Assembly: GCA_024653205.1 (NCBI GenBank)
Contig: JANLFO010000001.1
Coordinates: 62,001 to 126,000 of the forward strand
Source: Clostridia bacterium
Lineage (GTDB): Bacteria > Bacillota > DSM-521 > Neomoorellales > SLTJ01
Direction: 5' to 3'
Length of the DNA: 64,000 bases
Shown here piece by piece: positions 1 through 8,778 of this stretch (within the stretch, counting starts at the first letter, position 1; each line of letters starts with the position of its first letter). The notes beneath the pieces were generated by a model. The model made no database searches and had not been told where the DNA came from. It saw only the letters and a program-made list of their open reading frames with translations. The translations under genes and the position numbers were made by a program.

Positions 1-2
1 TG

Positions 3-2063
3 GAGCTGGCCATCGAGGCGGTGTTCAACTCTTGGAACAACCAGCGGGCCGTGGTCTACCGCCGGCTCAACAAGATTCCCGACGATCTGGGCACGGCGGT
101 GAACGTGCAGACCATGGTCTTCGGCAACCTGGGGCCGGACTCCGGCACCGGCGTGGCCTTCAGCCGCGACCCCTCCACCGGGGAAAAGAAGATATACGGC
201 GAGTACCTGATCAACGCCCAGGGCGAGGACGTGGTGGCCGGCATCCGCACCCCCAAGCCCCTGGCCGAACTGGAGAAGGACATGCCGGAAATCTACCGGC
301 AGTTCCTGGACATAAGCGGGCGGCTGGAGCAGCACTACCGGGAAATGCAGGACATGGAGTTCACCGTGGAAAGAGGCAAGCTCTACATGCTCCAGACCCG
401 CACCGGCAAGCGCACCGCCCGGGCGGCGGTCAAGATTGCCGTGGACATGGTGAAGGAAGGCCTCATCACCAGGGAAGAGGCCCTGCTGCGGGTGGAGCCG
501 GAGCAGCTCACGCAGTTGCTGCACCGCCGCATCGACCCCAAGGCCGAGGTAAAGGCCATCGCCACCGGGCTTCCCGCCTCGCCGGGAGCGGCCTCCGGCA
601 GGGTGGTGTTCGACGCCGACGAGGCCGAGCGGCTGGGGAAGGAGGGCCACAAGGTCATCCTGGTGCGCACCGAGACCACGCCGGACGACATCCACGGCAT
701 CGTGCCCGCCCAGGGCGTGCTCACCAGCCGGGGCGGCATGACCAGCCACGCCGCGGTGGTGGCCCGGGGCATGGGCAAGCCCTGCGTGTGCGGCTGCGAG
801 GCCCTCAAGATCGACTACGAGGCCAAAGAGTTCCGGGTGGACGGCCTGGTGGTGAAGGAGGGCGACGTGATTTCCATCGACGGCGCCACCGGCCGGGTGA
901 TGCTGGGCGAGGTGCCGGTGGTGGAGCCCGAACTGGGCGACGAGTTCGCCACCCTCCTGACCTGGGCGGACGAGGTGAAGCGCCTGGGAGTCCGGGCCAA
1001 CGCCGACACGCCCGAAGACGCGGCGCGGGCCCGGGCCTTCGGCGCCGCCGGGGTGGGCCTCTGCCGGACGGAGCACATGTTCATGGCCCAGGACCGCCTG
1101 CCCATCGTGCAGCAGATGATACTGGCGGCCACGCCGGAAGCGCGCAAGCTGGCGCTGGACAAGCTTTTGCCCATGCAGCAGGGCGACTTCTACGGCATTC
1201 TCAAGGCCATGGCCGGCTACCCGGTCACCATCCGCCTGCTCGACCCGCCCCTGCACGAGTTCCTGCCTAACGCCGGAGAACTGGCCATAGAAATCACGCG
1301 GCTGAAGCTCACCGGCGGCAGTCCGGAGGAGATCCGGGCCAAGGAAGGACTCCTGAAGCAGGTGCAGGCCCTGGCCGAATTCAACCCCATGCTGGGTCAC
1401 CGCGGCTGCCGGCTGGGCATCACCTTCCCGGACGTGTACGCCATGCAGGTGCGGGCCATCTTCGGCGCGGTGGTGCAGCTGGTCAAGGAGGGCTATAAGG
1501 TCTACCCGGAGGTGGAGATCCCGCTGGTGGGCTTTGTGGAGGAGCTGGCCCGGCTGCGCCGGCTGGTGGACGAGATTGCCGCCGAGGTCAAGGCCCAGAG
1601 CGGGGTGGAGTTCGAGTACAGCGTGGGCACCATGATCGAGGTGCCGCGGGCCTGCGCCACCGCGGACGCCATCGCCCGGGAGGCGGCCTTCTTCTCCTTC
1701 GGCACCAACGACCTCACCCAGACCACCCTGGGCTTCAGCCGCGACGATGCCGAGGGCAAGTTCCTTCCCAAGTACCTGGAAGAGAAAATCCTGCCCGCCA
1801 ACCCGTTTGCGGTGCTGGACCGCCAGGGCGTGGGCAAGCTGATGCAGATGGCGGTAGAGCAGGGCCGCCGCACCCGGCCGGACCTGTTGATCGGCATCTG
1901 CGGCGAGCACGGGGGCGAACCCAGCTCCATCGAGTTCTGCCACCTGCTGGGGCTGGACTACGTGAGCTGCTCGCCCTTCCGGGTGCCGATTGCGCGCCTG
2001 GCCGCGGCCCAGGCGGCGCTGAGGCACGAGCACGGCGCCCTGCTGAAGAGTGAGAGGACGTAG
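3..2063 (+). CDS. ppdK: Pyruvate, phosphate dikinase, 3' part (5' end outside window)
   Basis: This enzyme interconverts pyruvate, ATP and phosphate with phosphoenolpyruvate, AMP and pyrophosphate in the cytoplasm. The frame is open from base 3, so the gene begins upstream of the window and the N-terminal part of the ATP-grasp domain is missing. Visible parts are the end of the nucleotide-binding domain (the GVAFSRDPSTG segment), the phosphohistidine domain with the GGMTSHAAVVARG motif carrying the swivelling catalytic His, and the PEP-binding barrel with GTMIEVPRA, FGTNDLTQTT and the C-terminal CGEHGG motif. The C-terminus looks complete. It lies about 185 bases upstream of the HD gene on the same strand. 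GC content is high and similar to its core neighbours. Confidence 0.97.
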   Translation, partial: ELAIEAVFNSWNNQRAVVYRRLNKIPDDLGTAVNVQTMVFGNLGPDSGTGVAFSRDPSTGEKKIYGEYLINAQGEDVVAGIRTPKPLAELEKDMPEIYRQFLDISGRLEQHYREMQDMEFTVERGKLYMLQTRTGKRTARAAVKIAVDMVKEGLITREEALLRVEPEQLTQLLHRRIDPKAEVKAIATGLPASPGAASGRVVFDADEAERLGKEGHKVILVRTETTPDDIHGIVPAQGVLTSRGGMTSHAAVVARGMGKPCVCGCEALKIDYEAKEFRVDGLVVKEGDVISIDGATGRVMLGEVPVVEPELGDEFATLLTWADEVKRLGVRANADTPEDAARARAFGAAGVGLCRTEHMFMAQDRLPIVQQMILAATPEARKLALDKLLPMQQGDFYGILKAMAGYPVTIRLLDPPLHEFLPNAGELAIEITRLKLTGGSPEEIRAKEGLLKQVQALAEFNPMLGHRGCRLGITFPDVYAMQVRAIFGAVVQLVKEGYKVYPEVEIPLVGFVEELARLRRLVDEIAAEVKAQSGVEFEYSVGTMIEVPRACATADAIAREAAFFSFGTNDLTQTTLGFSRDDAEGKFLPKYLEEKILPANPFAVLDRQGVGKLMQMAVEQGRRTRPDLLIGICGEHGGEPSSIEFCHLLGLDYVSCSPFRVPIARLAAAQAALRHEHGALLKSERT

Positions 2064-2144
2064 CTTATTCCCCGGCTCCTGCCGGCAGTTCCGGTTTCAG
2101 CGAGTACCTGAAGCCTGCCGGACGCCGAACACCTGCAAACGGGG

Positions 2145-2213
2145 TTCGGCCGGGGACGGCCGGTACAGCGAAGAACCGGGACTGCCGGCAAGGCAAACTG
2201 AGGGTGCGTCAGT
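2145..2213. repeat. Short GC-rich motif, resembles 3570-3620 and 6985-7020
   Basis: Between ppdK and the HD gene is a stretch with CGGCCGGTAC, GAACCGGG and CCGGC blocks in the same order as at 3570-3620. It ends in a GGCAAACTGAGGG..CGTCAG stretch that recurs as GGCAAACTAGGG..CGTCAG at about 6999-7020. The inverted CCGG blocks could fold as RNA. I could not match it to a riboswitch class by eye. Confidence 0.35.
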
Positions 2214-2248
2214 GGGGATACGGCGAGTTAAGCACCGGGGGTGAGGCG

Positions 2249-3235
2249 GTGGGCATCCGGGAGCAGCAGGAGGAGTGGGAAGTCCGTCACCTTTCGCCCC
2301 GGGCGGCCAGGAGCGGCGCCAGCCGCGGCCGCCGGCGGCCGGAGGCGCCCTGTCCCATCCGCACGGAATTCCAGCGAGACCGGGACCGCATCATCCATTC
2401 CAAGGCCTTCAGGCGCCTGAAGCACAAAACCCAGGTGTTCATCGCCCCGGAGGGCGATCACTTCCGCACCCGCCTCACGCATACCCTAGAAGTAGCGCAA
2501 ATCGCCCGGACCATCGCCCGGGCCCTGCGGCTCAACGAGGACCTGACCGAAGCCATAGCCCTGGGGCACGACCTGGGGCACACGCCCTTCGGCCACGCCG
2601 GCGAGGAAGCCCTGAACCAGGTCTATCCGCCTGGTTTCCGGCACAACGAGCAGAGCCTGCGCGTGGTGGAGGTGCTGGAAGATCTCAACCTCACCTGGGA
2701 GGTGAGGGACGGCATCCTCTGCCATACCGGGGATCAACGGCCCCAGACCCTGGAAGGAGAGATAGTGCGGCTGGCGGATCGCATCGCCTACATCAACCAC
2801 GACATAGACGACGCCCTGAGGGGCGGGGTGCTGACCGAGCAAGATCTGCCGCAGGACTGCCTGGTCGTACTGGGCCGGGACCACCGCAGCCGCATCAACA
2901 CCATGGTTACCGACGTTATCCTGCAGGGCGCGGAGGGAGGGATTCGCATGAGCCCCGAGGTGGCGCGGGCCACGGACCGGCTGCGCGAATTCCTGTTTGC
3001 CCGGGTATACGTTGGCTCCCGGGCCAAAGCGGAGGAAGGAAAGGCCAAGAGTCTGGTGCAGCAGCTCTACTTCCACTACACCCGGCACCCGGAGCAGATC
3101 CCCACCGGTCCGGGCAGCCCCGAGGCCGACCCCGCCCGCCGGGCGGTGGACTACATCGCCGGCATGACCGACACCTACGCCGTAAACCGCTACCTGGCCC
3201 TGTTCGTTCCCGGTCCCTTCCGCCTATCCGAATAA
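2249..3235 (+). CDS. dgt: dGTPase-like HD phosphohydrolase
   Basis: Predicted deoxyguanosine-triphosphate triphosphohydrolase-like protein of the HD superfamily, which removes triphosphate from dNTPs in a metal-dependent reaction. The metal ligands are visible as HTLEV, then GHDLGHTPFGHAGE, then the later D in VRLADRIAYINHDIDD. The N-terminal RTEFQRDRDRI and SKAFRRLKHKTQVF segments are typical of the short bacterial class near 330 residues. I start it at GTG 2249 because GGGGGTGAGG lies just upstream. An in-frame ATG-less extension to 2204 has no such site. In related Firmicutes this gene lies just ahead of dnaG and rpoD, as here. A second, different HD hydrolase lies at 30861. Confidence 0.9.
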   Translation: MGIREQQEEWEVRHLSPRAARSGASRGRRRPEAPCPIRTEFQRDRDRIIHSKAFRRLKHKTQVFIAPEGDHFRTRLTHTLEVAQIARTIARALRLNEDLTEAIALGHDLGHTPFGHAGEEALNQVYPPGFRHNEQSLRVVEVLEDLNLTWEVRDGILCHTGDQRPQTLEGEIVRLADRIAYINHDIDDALRGGVLTEQDLPQDCLVVLGRDHRSRINTMVTDVILQGAEGGIRMSPEVARATDRLREFLFARVYVGSRAKAEEGKAKSLVQQLYFHYTRHPEQIPTGPGSPEADPARRAVDYIAGMTDTYAVNRYLALFVPGPFRLSE

Positions 3236-3670
3236 CGAGGGAAGAGGCAGGCGCACCCTCTCTTCGCTGGTCAGGCTATCCGGGTACTGACCGCATACCC
3301 GACAGGAGGGCCGGTATTACCTCTTCCCGTTACCATTATGCCCGGGCGATTTGCCGTCTATACCTGGGAGCGGCGGGCCGGGTGACGGCGTACTTGGAGC
3401 GCGTTCGCAGGCGCGCGGGCCGGCACCGTTGCTTCGGGCGTGCCGGGCACCGAGCTTGGCGAGAGCAAGGGCGGAGGCGGGCCGGAGGCCACGGACGGCC
3501 GCAGCGGCGCGGCGCCATGGACGGCGCCTGCGCCGGGAGCCCGCCGGAGCGCGAAGCTTGAGCCCTAGCTCGGTCGGCGGAGCGGCCGGTACGCGGGGGA
3601 ACCGGGGATACCGGCCAGGATTGGGCGCGACTTCTGGGTCCGAGATACGCTCAATCGGGCCGGCTGCGGC
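3236..3670. other. Non-coding stretch between dgt and the small antisense gene
   Basis: No convincing gene is seen. The sequence is very GC-rich, so long frames here are open by composition only. Bases 3570-3620 repeat the CGGCCGGTAC...GAACCGGGGATACCGGCC motif seen near 2145-2213. Confidence 0.5.
3570..3620. repeat. Second copy of the CCGG-rich intergenic motif
   Basis: Aligned by eye to 2145-2192: both hold TCGGYCGG, CGGCCGGTAC, GAACCGGG and CCGGC in order with small spacing changes. Possible structured RNA or small interspersed element. Confidence 0.35.
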
Positions 3671-3787
3671 CTAGCCCCGGCTGCGGAGGAGCGGGGACAG
3701 GAGCGGCCGGATCACGCCCCGGTAGAGGGCCACCACGGTGGCGGCGCCGATCACGGCCAGAAGCAGGTAGCCCAGGATACGCGACAC
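3671..3787 (-). CDS. Small one-helix membrane protein (38 aa)
   Basis: A short reverse-strand frame translates to a hydrophobic peptide starting MSRILGYLLLAVIGA and ending in an Arg-rich tail LLRSRG. It has one predicted transmembrane segment at about residues 4-22. The upstream GGGGGGTGAGG provides a ribosome site for GTG at 3787, or for an alternative GTG at 3796. It is divergent from dnaG and convergent with dgt. No family is recognised. The good ribosome site and the membrane-segment composition argue that it is real, but its length keeps confidence moderate. Confidence 0.5.
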   Translation of the reverse strand: MSRILGYLLLAVIGAATVVALYRGVIRPLLSPLLRSRG

Positions 3788-3941
3788 CAACCTCACCCCC
3801 CGGGATTATTCTGGCTCCGGCGCGGAAGCATTCATCAGGTATAAATTGGCAGACAGTCGCCCATAATAGAAGCGGGCTCGCGCAATTTTTGTGGCTGCGG
3901 AAGGAATTGGCCAAGCCATGGCGAAAGAAGAAACCGGGGCC

Positions 3942-5757
3942 GGTGAACGGGGTGGAGCGACGTTCCTTCCGGGGAGAAGCCATAGCGGAGATCAAAGCGC
4001 GGCTTGACATAGTATCCGTCATCGGGGAATATGTTCATTTAAAAAGACAGGGCAGGAATTACGTCGGTCTTTGCCCTTTTCACCAGGAAAAAACGCCATC
4101 CTTCACCGTTAGCCCGGAGCGCCAGCTCTTTTACTGCTTCGGCTGCGGGGCAGGAGGCGACATATACAGCTTCCTGATGCGCCTGGAGCGGCTGAGTTTT
4201 GCCGAGGCGCTGCGACGCCTGGCGGAAAAGGCCGGGGTGCAGCTGGAAGCGCGGGCCGGGGAGGCACGGCCGGCCGGCCGTTACGAGGAGCTCTACCGGG
4301 CCAATCAGGCGGCGCAGGCCGTGTACCACCACCTGCTGATCAGGGACCGGCGGGGAGAGCCCGGCCGGGCCTATCTCCGGCAGAGGGGGCTTGCACCGGC
4401 CGACTGGGAGCGCTTCGGCCTGGGCTGGGCACCGGACCAGGACCTGCTGGGGCCGTATCTCGCGAGCAAGGGTTTCGGCGAGGAAACCCTGGTCAGCGCC
4501 GGGCTGGTGGTGAGGCAGCCCGACGGCCGCCTGTCGGACCGCTTCCGGCACCGGGTGATGTTTCCCATCTACGACGCCCGGGGCCGGGTGGTAGGCTTCG
4601 GCGGCCGGGCCATCGGGGAGGAGCAGCGGCCCAAGTACCTGAACACCGCCGAAAGCCCCGTCTTCCGCAAGGGCGAGGTGCTCTACGGCCTGAATTGGGC
4701 CCAGCACGAGGCCCGGCGACAGGGCAGGGTAGTGGTAGTAGAGGGCTACATGGACGCGCTGAGCGCCCACCGATGCGGGCTCACCTACGCGGTGGCTTCC
4801 ATGGGAACTGCCCTCACCGGCGAACAGGCCAGGCGTCTCAAGAACGTCGCCGACCGGGTGGTGATCAGCTTCGACGCCGACGCCGCCGGAGGCAGCGCCA
4901 CCTGGCGGGGCCTGGACGTGTTGCGGGATGCAGGCTGCCGGGTGCTGGTGGCCACGCTGCCCGCCGGGTACGACCCGGACAAGTTCATCCGGCAGCACGG
5001 GCCCGAAGCCCTGCGGCGCCTGTGGGAGGAAGAGGCCGTACCGCTGCTGGTCTACAAGCTGGGTCAGGTCAAGGCCCGCTACCGGGTAAGTGACCCGGAA
5101 CAGAGGGTGGCGGCGGCGCGGGAACTGCTGCCCGACCTGGTGCGGCTGGAAAGCCCGCTGGAGCGGCAGGAGTACGTTCGCCTGGTGGCGGCGGAGCTGG
5201 GCCTGGACGAGGCTGCCCTCTGGGCAGAGCTGAAAGGGCTTCTAAAACAGGATAAAAAGGCCATAGCCAGGAATAATAAGACTGACGCTCTGCGGCCTGC
5301 CAAGCCGCGGCGTCAGCGGGCGGAAGAGGAACTGCTGGTCCTGATGCTTCAAGACGAGGCCGCGCGGGCCCGAATAGTTGACAGCTTGGGCTGGGAGTTT
5401 TTCGCCGATCCCCGGGCGGCGCAGGTAGCCCGGGCTCTGAGAGAGTGGCTGGAAGAACACCCCGCGAGCGTACCGGACGTGGTTTCGCTGGTAGAACAGG
5501 TGGGCGAGGAAGCGGGAGCCTGGATTTACGAGCTGTTGATGCGCGATCGGGCTGCGTTTGCCGCTTTAGAGGATAACCTTCGGGTGGTGCAGGAAGAGCG
5601 GCTCCGGGAAGAGGCCAGAGAGCTGGAACGCCGGTTGAAAGGGGCCGGCCCGGAGGACGGCGCCTCGATTTTGAGCCGCCTGGCGGAAGTGCAGCGCGCC
5701 TTGCGAGAAGTCTCCGCCGCCGGCGGCACCCGCCCGCGAAAGGGGGGAACCCGATGA
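3942..5757 (+). CDS. dnaG: DNA primase
   Basis: Makes RNA primers for the replication fork. The CHC2 zinc finger is clear at about residues 43-68 ([12 protein letters not shown] followed by YCFGCGAGG). The TOPRIM core follows with [11 protein letters not shown] (about 262) and ISFDADAAG (about 310). The C-terminal part is the helicase-binding region. The frame is open up to TTG 3889, but I prefer GTG 3942 or GTG 3951, which put the conserved [19 protein letters not shown] stretch close to the N-terminus as in other primases. No strong ribosome site distinguishes them. Its stop overlaps the rpoD start by 4 bases (ATGA), so the two are translationally coupled as in the classical macromolecular synthesis operon. 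Confidence 0.95.
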
Positions 5758-6857
5758 AAGACGAAGCCAACTACCGGGGAAACGGTCAGGTGAAAAGCGA
5801 GGCCGTAAGGCATCTCATAGAAGTAGGCAGGAAGCAGGGGAGCCTGACTTACGAGCAGGTAATGGACGCCCTGCAAGGGGTAGAGCTTACCCCGGAGCAG
5901 ATCGAGCAGGTGTACGACCAGCTGGCGCGCATGGGCATCGAGGTCGTGCCCGAGGAGAAGGACATGCAGGAGCTGGAAAAGGCGGTTCAGGAAGACCTGG
6001 AAGGCGATCTGGCGCTTCCGGAAGGGGTCAGCCTGGACGATCCCGTGCGCATGTACCTCAAGGAAATCGGCCGTATACCCCTGCTGACTCCCGAAGAGGA
6101 GATAGAGCTCGCCAAGCGTATCGAGCAGGGCGACGAGGAGGCCAAGCGGCGCCTGGCCGAGGCCAACCTGAGGCTGGTGGTAAGCATTGCCAAGCGCTAC
6201 GTGGGGCGAGGCATGCTGTTCCTGGACCTCATTCAGGAAGGGAATCTGGGCCTCATCAAGGCGGTGGAGAAGTTCGACTACCGCAAGGGATACAAATTCA
6301 GCACTTACGCCACCTGGTGGATCCGGCAGGCGATCACCCGGGCCATTGCCGACCAGGCCCGAACCATACGCATTCCGGTGCACATGGTGGAAACCATCAA
6401 CAAGCTCATCCGGGTGTCCCGGGAGCTGTTGCAGGAACTGGGCCGGGACCCCACTGCCGAGGAAATCGCCCGGGAGATGGATATCCCGGTGGAGCGGGTG
6501 CGGGAAATCATGAAGATCGCCCAAGAGCCGGTATCCCTGGAAACCCCCATCGGGGAAGAAGAAGACAGCCACCTGGGCGACTTCATTGAGGACGAGGACG
6601 CGCCCGCGCCGGCCGAGGCGGCCTCGCACCGGCTGCTCAAGGAGCAGCTCGAGGAGGTGCTGGACACCCTGAGCCCCCGGGAGGAGAAGGTATTGCGCCT
6701 GCGCTTCGGCCTGGACGACGGCCGCTCCCGCACCCTGGAGGAAGTGGGGCAGGAGTTCGGCGTCACCCGGGAGAGGATCCGCCAGATCGAGGCCAAGGCC
6801 TTGCGCAAGCTGCGCCATCCCAGCCGCAGCAAGAAGCTGAAGGACTACCTGGAGTAG
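5754..6857 (+). CDS. rpoD: RNA polymerase primary sigma factor
   Basis: Vegetative sigma-70 (SigA) of 367 residues, directing core polymerase to housekeeping promoters. Region 1.1 is short. Region 1.2 is [16 protein letters not shown]. Regions 2.1-2.4 are seen in [17 protein letters not shown] through [17 protein letters not shown], followed by [11 protein letters not shown], and region 4.2 is [19 protein letters not shown]. The start ATG overlaps the end of dnaG. A strong terminator follows at 6884. Its promoter preference agrees with the TTGACC/TATAAT element seen before the tRNA genes. Confidence 0.98.
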   Translation: MKDEANYRGNGQVKSEAVRHLIEVGRKQGSLTYEQVMDALQGVELTPEQIEQVYDQLARMGIEVVPEEKDMQELEKAVQEDLEGDLALPEGVSLDDPVRMYLKEIGRIPLLTPEEEIELAKRIEQGDEEAKRRLAEANLRLVVSIAKRYVGRGMLFLDLIQEGNLGLIKAVEKFDYRKGYKFSTYATWWIRQAITRAIADQARTIRIPVHMVETINKLIRVSRELLQELGRDPTAEEIAREMDIPVERVREIMKIAQEPVSLETPIGEEEDSHLGDFIEDEDAPAPAEAASHRLLKEQLEEVLDTLSPREEKVLRLRFGLDDGRSRTLEEVGQEFGVTRERIRQIEAKALRKLRHPSRSKKLKDYLE

Positions 6858-6883
6858 CTCGCCGTCTAGTCGCGTGCTGGCGA

Positions 6884-6912
6884 GCGGCGCCGCGGGGCGC
6901 CGCCGGTTTTTT
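6884..6912 (+). terminator. Rho-independent terminator of dnaG-rpoD
   Basis: Perfect 8-bp GC stem (GCGGCGCC with GGCGCCGC), 4-base loop, then a run of six T. It sits 27 bases after the rpoD stop. Confidence 0.9.
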
Positions 6913-7032
6913 CTTGGGCCGGGCGGTGCGGCCCACCCGGCGACTCCGCCGATTCCTGAGTTATGCCCATTTTTGGCCTGGTAAGCGGTACCGCCTAGGG
7001 CAAACTAGGGATCCGTCAGCGCCCGACTCGTA

Positions 7033-7061
7033 TTGACCCGCGCCCGGATATGCCTTATAAT
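7033..7061 (+). promoter_or_regulatory. Sigma-A promoter of the tRNA cluster
   Basis: TTGACC at 7033-7038 and a perfect TATAAT at 7056-7061 with a 17-bp spacer, 20 bases before the first tRNA. Confidence 0.9.
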
Positions 7062-7080
7062 TAGGGGCGTGAAACGGCAT

Positions 7081-7155
7081 TCCTCGGTAGCTCAAGGGTA
7101 GAGCGGCCGGCTGTTAACCGGTAGGTTGCAGGTTCGAATCCTGCCCGAGGAGCCA
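7081..7155 (+). tRNA. tRNA-Asn (GTT), CCA encoded
   Basis: Acceptor TCCTCGG pairs with CCGAGGA, the anticodon loop is CTGTTAA, and the T-arm GGTTCGAATCC is present. The CCA end is encoded. First gene of a four-tRNA cluster. Confidence 0.95.
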
Positions 7156-7162
7156 TTTATAT

Positions 7163-7237
7163 GGGCCCATAGCTCAACGGCAGAGCAGCCGGCTCATAAC
7201 CGGTCGGTTCCTGGTTCGAATCCGGGTGGGCCCACCA
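7163..7237 (+). tRNA. tRNA with CAT anticodon (elongator Met or Ile2), CCA encoded
   Basis: Acceptor GGGCCCA pairs with TGGGCCC, the anticodon loop is CTCATAA, and CCA is encoded. The GGCTCATAACCG arm resembles lysidine-modified tRNA-Ile2 of Bacillus as well as some elongator tRNA-Met, so identity cannot be fixed by eye. It lacks initiator features. Confidence 0.85.
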
Positions 7238-7242
7238 ATCCT

Positions 7243-7317
7243 GGCCCGTTAGTCAAGGGGTTAAGACACCGGTCTTTCAAGCCGGGAACGGGGGTTCGAA
7301 TCCCCCACGGGTCACCA
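7243..7317 (+). tRNA. tRNA-Glu (TTC), CCA encoded
   Basis: Acceptor GGCCCGT pairs with ACGGGTC, the anticodon loop is CTTTCAA, the T-arm is GGGGGTTCGAATCCCCC, and CCA is encoded. Confidence 0.95.
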
Positions 7318-7318
7318 C

Positions 7319-7394
7319 GGGCGATTAGCTCAGAGGCGAGAGCACTTGCCTTACAAGCAAGGGGTCGGTGGTTCAAATCCACCATCGCCCACCA
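7319..7394 (+). tRNA. tRNA-Val (TAC), CCA encoded; island attachment gene
   Basis: Acceptor GGGCGAT pairs with ATCGCCC, the anticodon loop is CTTACAA, and CCA is encoded. Its last 34 bases and the next 5 are repeated exactly at 25991-26029, marking it as the integration target of the downstream island. Confidence 0.95.
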
Positions 7395-7399
7395 GAAAA
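7361..7399 (+). repeat. Left boundary repeat of the island (tRNA-Val 3' end)
   Basis: 39 bases, from the variable-loop side of tRNA-Val through CCAGAAAA, identical to 25991-26029. The bases on either side differ. This is the usual footprint of tyrosine-recombinase integration into a tRNA gene. Confidence 0.85.
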
Positions 7400-7405
7400 A
7401 TCGGG

Positions 7406-7438
7406 GCCTCCCAAGACCGGGAGGCTTGCTTGTCTTCA
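7406..7438 (+). terminator. Terminator after tRNA-Val
   Basis: GCCTCCC and GGGAGGC form a 7-bp stem with a 6-base loop, followed by a T-rich tail TTGCTTGTCTT. Confidence 0.75.
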
Positions 7439-7462
7439 GTCTTCCCAAAGAGGTGAGGCCTG

Positions 7463-7873
7463 GTGGGGAGCAGTGCGGCGGATCCGACCAAGCCAACAAC
7501 GACCGTACGTAGAGCCCCGGAGCGAGACACTGAGGAAGAATGGCTGCGGCTGCGCGGCCGGCTTCAGGATACGCGCCGGCGGCGGCAGGAGGTGCTGGTG
7601 CGTGAGGCCCGCTTGCGCGCCGAGAGGATAGCGCGCACCCTAAAGAGCAAATACGGGGCGGAGAAGGTCTTCTTGTACGGTTCCCTTGCCTGGGGCGGGT
7701 TCAGGGAGGATTCGGACATTGACCTTTTGGTATGCGGTTATCAGGGGAGTTATTGGGATATATTGGTAGAAGTAGAACGCCTCGCCAGCCCGTTTCAGGT
7801 AAGCCTGGTAGGACTGGAAGATGCTTCACCTTCGCTCAGGGCGGAGGTCTTCGCGAGAGGAGTGCCCCTATGA
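7463..7873 (+). CDS. MNT-type nucleotidyltransferase (antitoxin-like)
   Basis: Minimal nucleotidyltransferase of 136 residues. The signature GS at 73-74 (LYGSLAWGG) and the DID catalytic pair at D85/D87 are intact, so AMP or another NMP transfer is plausible. The N-terminal 60 residues are charged and helical. It starts at GTG 7463 behind AGAGGTGAGG and ends in an ATGA overlap with the next gene, a HEPN protein. Such MNT-HEPN pairs are known toxin-antitoxin modules in which the MNT protein modifies and silences the HEPN RNase (as in HepT-MntA). It is the first gene inside the island, right after the tRNA. The biological role here is inferred from pairing only. Confidence 0.85.
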   Translation: MGSSAADPTKPTTTVRRAPERDTEEEWLRLRGRLQDTRRRRQEVLVREARLRAERIARTLKSKYGAEKVFLYGSLAWGGFREDSDIDLLVCGYQGSYWDILVEVERLASPFQVSLVGLEDASPSLRAEVFARGVPL

Positions 7874-8379
7874 CTCCCGAGGAGTATCTGGTGGTAGAGG
7901 CCCGAATTAAGAAAGAGGCCGAGAATTTGGAACGGCTGGAAAAGGAACTGGAGCGCCTTGGACTCTTCCCGGAGGTCAGGGCGTCCAAGGTGGGAGGGTT
8001 CGCTCTCTCCGACAGCGCGGCCTGCCGCATTGTAGGCTCCATCCTGCACGACTACTACGTGGCGGTGGAAAACATATTCAAGGTGGTGGCCACCCGCCTG
8101 GATAAGTCTATTTTGGCCGGAGAACAGTGGCACCGGGAACTGCTGGAGCAAATGACCCTGGAGGTACAGGGCGTACGGCCGGCCCTGCTTTCTCCGGAGG
8201 CAGCGGCCGGGTTGGATCGGCTGCGCGCCTTCCGCCACGTCTTCCGCAACGTATACGGCTTTAACCTCTCCCCGGAGAAGATCAAGGAACTCCTGCTTGA
8301 GCTGCCGCGCACCTCGGCCCTGCTGAAGCGCGATCTGTCCCGCTTCGCCGGCAGGATCAGGGAATCGCTTCTGCGCTAG
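7870..8379 (+). CDS. HEPN/HepT-like protein (toxin-like)
   Basis: All-helical protein of 169 residues. The RLRAFRHVFRNVYGF segment at about 117-131 carries the Arg-His spacing (R117-x5-H123) of HEPN ribonucleases, and its RHVFRNVY form matches the HepT-like branch. The N-terminal half has a long charged helix (KKEAENLERLEKELERL). ATG 7870 overlaps the upstream nucleotidyltransferase stop, so the two are co-translated. Expected role: RNase toxin or abortive-infection effector held in check by the partner. RNase activity is inferred from the family. Confidence 0.8.
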   Translation: MTPEEYLVVEARIKKEAENLERLEKELERLGLFPEVRASKVGGFALSDSAACRIVGSILHDYYVAVENIFKVVATRLDKSILAGEQWHRELLEQMTLEVQGVRPALLSPEAAAGLDRLRAFRHVFRNVYGFNLSPEKIKELLLELPRTSALLKRDLSRFAGRIRESLLR

Positions 8380-8778
8380 TCTGGCCCGCCGGCGTCGCCC
8401 TGCAGGCTTGGCGCCTTACGGCTGTCGCTGTTGATGTATCACACCAGCAATACTGATTGACTATGTGGGACGAATGGCCATTCTAAGGCTCTTTTCCATT
8501 CCCGTCTCAACCGTGGTTGAAGACGCGCCTCGGCGTCCGAGCTAGATCCCCTGATCGAGTTTACGAGGCATGGTCCGCCTACGCCGTTGGTAAAGACCCT
8601 CGGGGGATTTCGTGTCCCTGGCGTGACGCCTGGTTCCGTGTGGTAGTCCCGCAGGAATTTTCCTGTAGACGTTGAAATAATTCCAATAATGTCGTGAGAC
8701 CGGCGCCAAAGAATCGAAAGTCGAACTGCGCCCGGAAGAGGGCGGTGCCGGGTCGGTCGAACGGGGTGGTGACGGCAC
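8380..8778. other. Non-coding stretch before cas3
   Basis: About 400 bases with no supported gene. Bases 8655-8700 are locally AT-rich (TTGAAATAATTCCAATAAT) and could hold the cas promoter, but no clean -35/-10 pair is seen. Confidence 0.5.

Noticed and set aside
2145-2213. Possible GEMM-type (cyclic di-GMP) riboswitch because of GGCAAAC
   Set aside because: The companion GGGACGCAAAGCC core and GNRA-tetraloop arrangement are missing, so only a repeated motif is reported.
4039-4998. Long reverse-strand frame opposite dnaG, and similar shadows opposite rpoD, cas3, csx17 and galE
   Set aside because: They are frames opened by codon-position GC bias, with no family content or start sites.
7163-7237. 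Initiator tRNA-Met call for the CAT tRNA
   Set aside because: The acceptor is fully paired and the anticodon stem lacks the run of three G-C pairs of initiator tRNAs.
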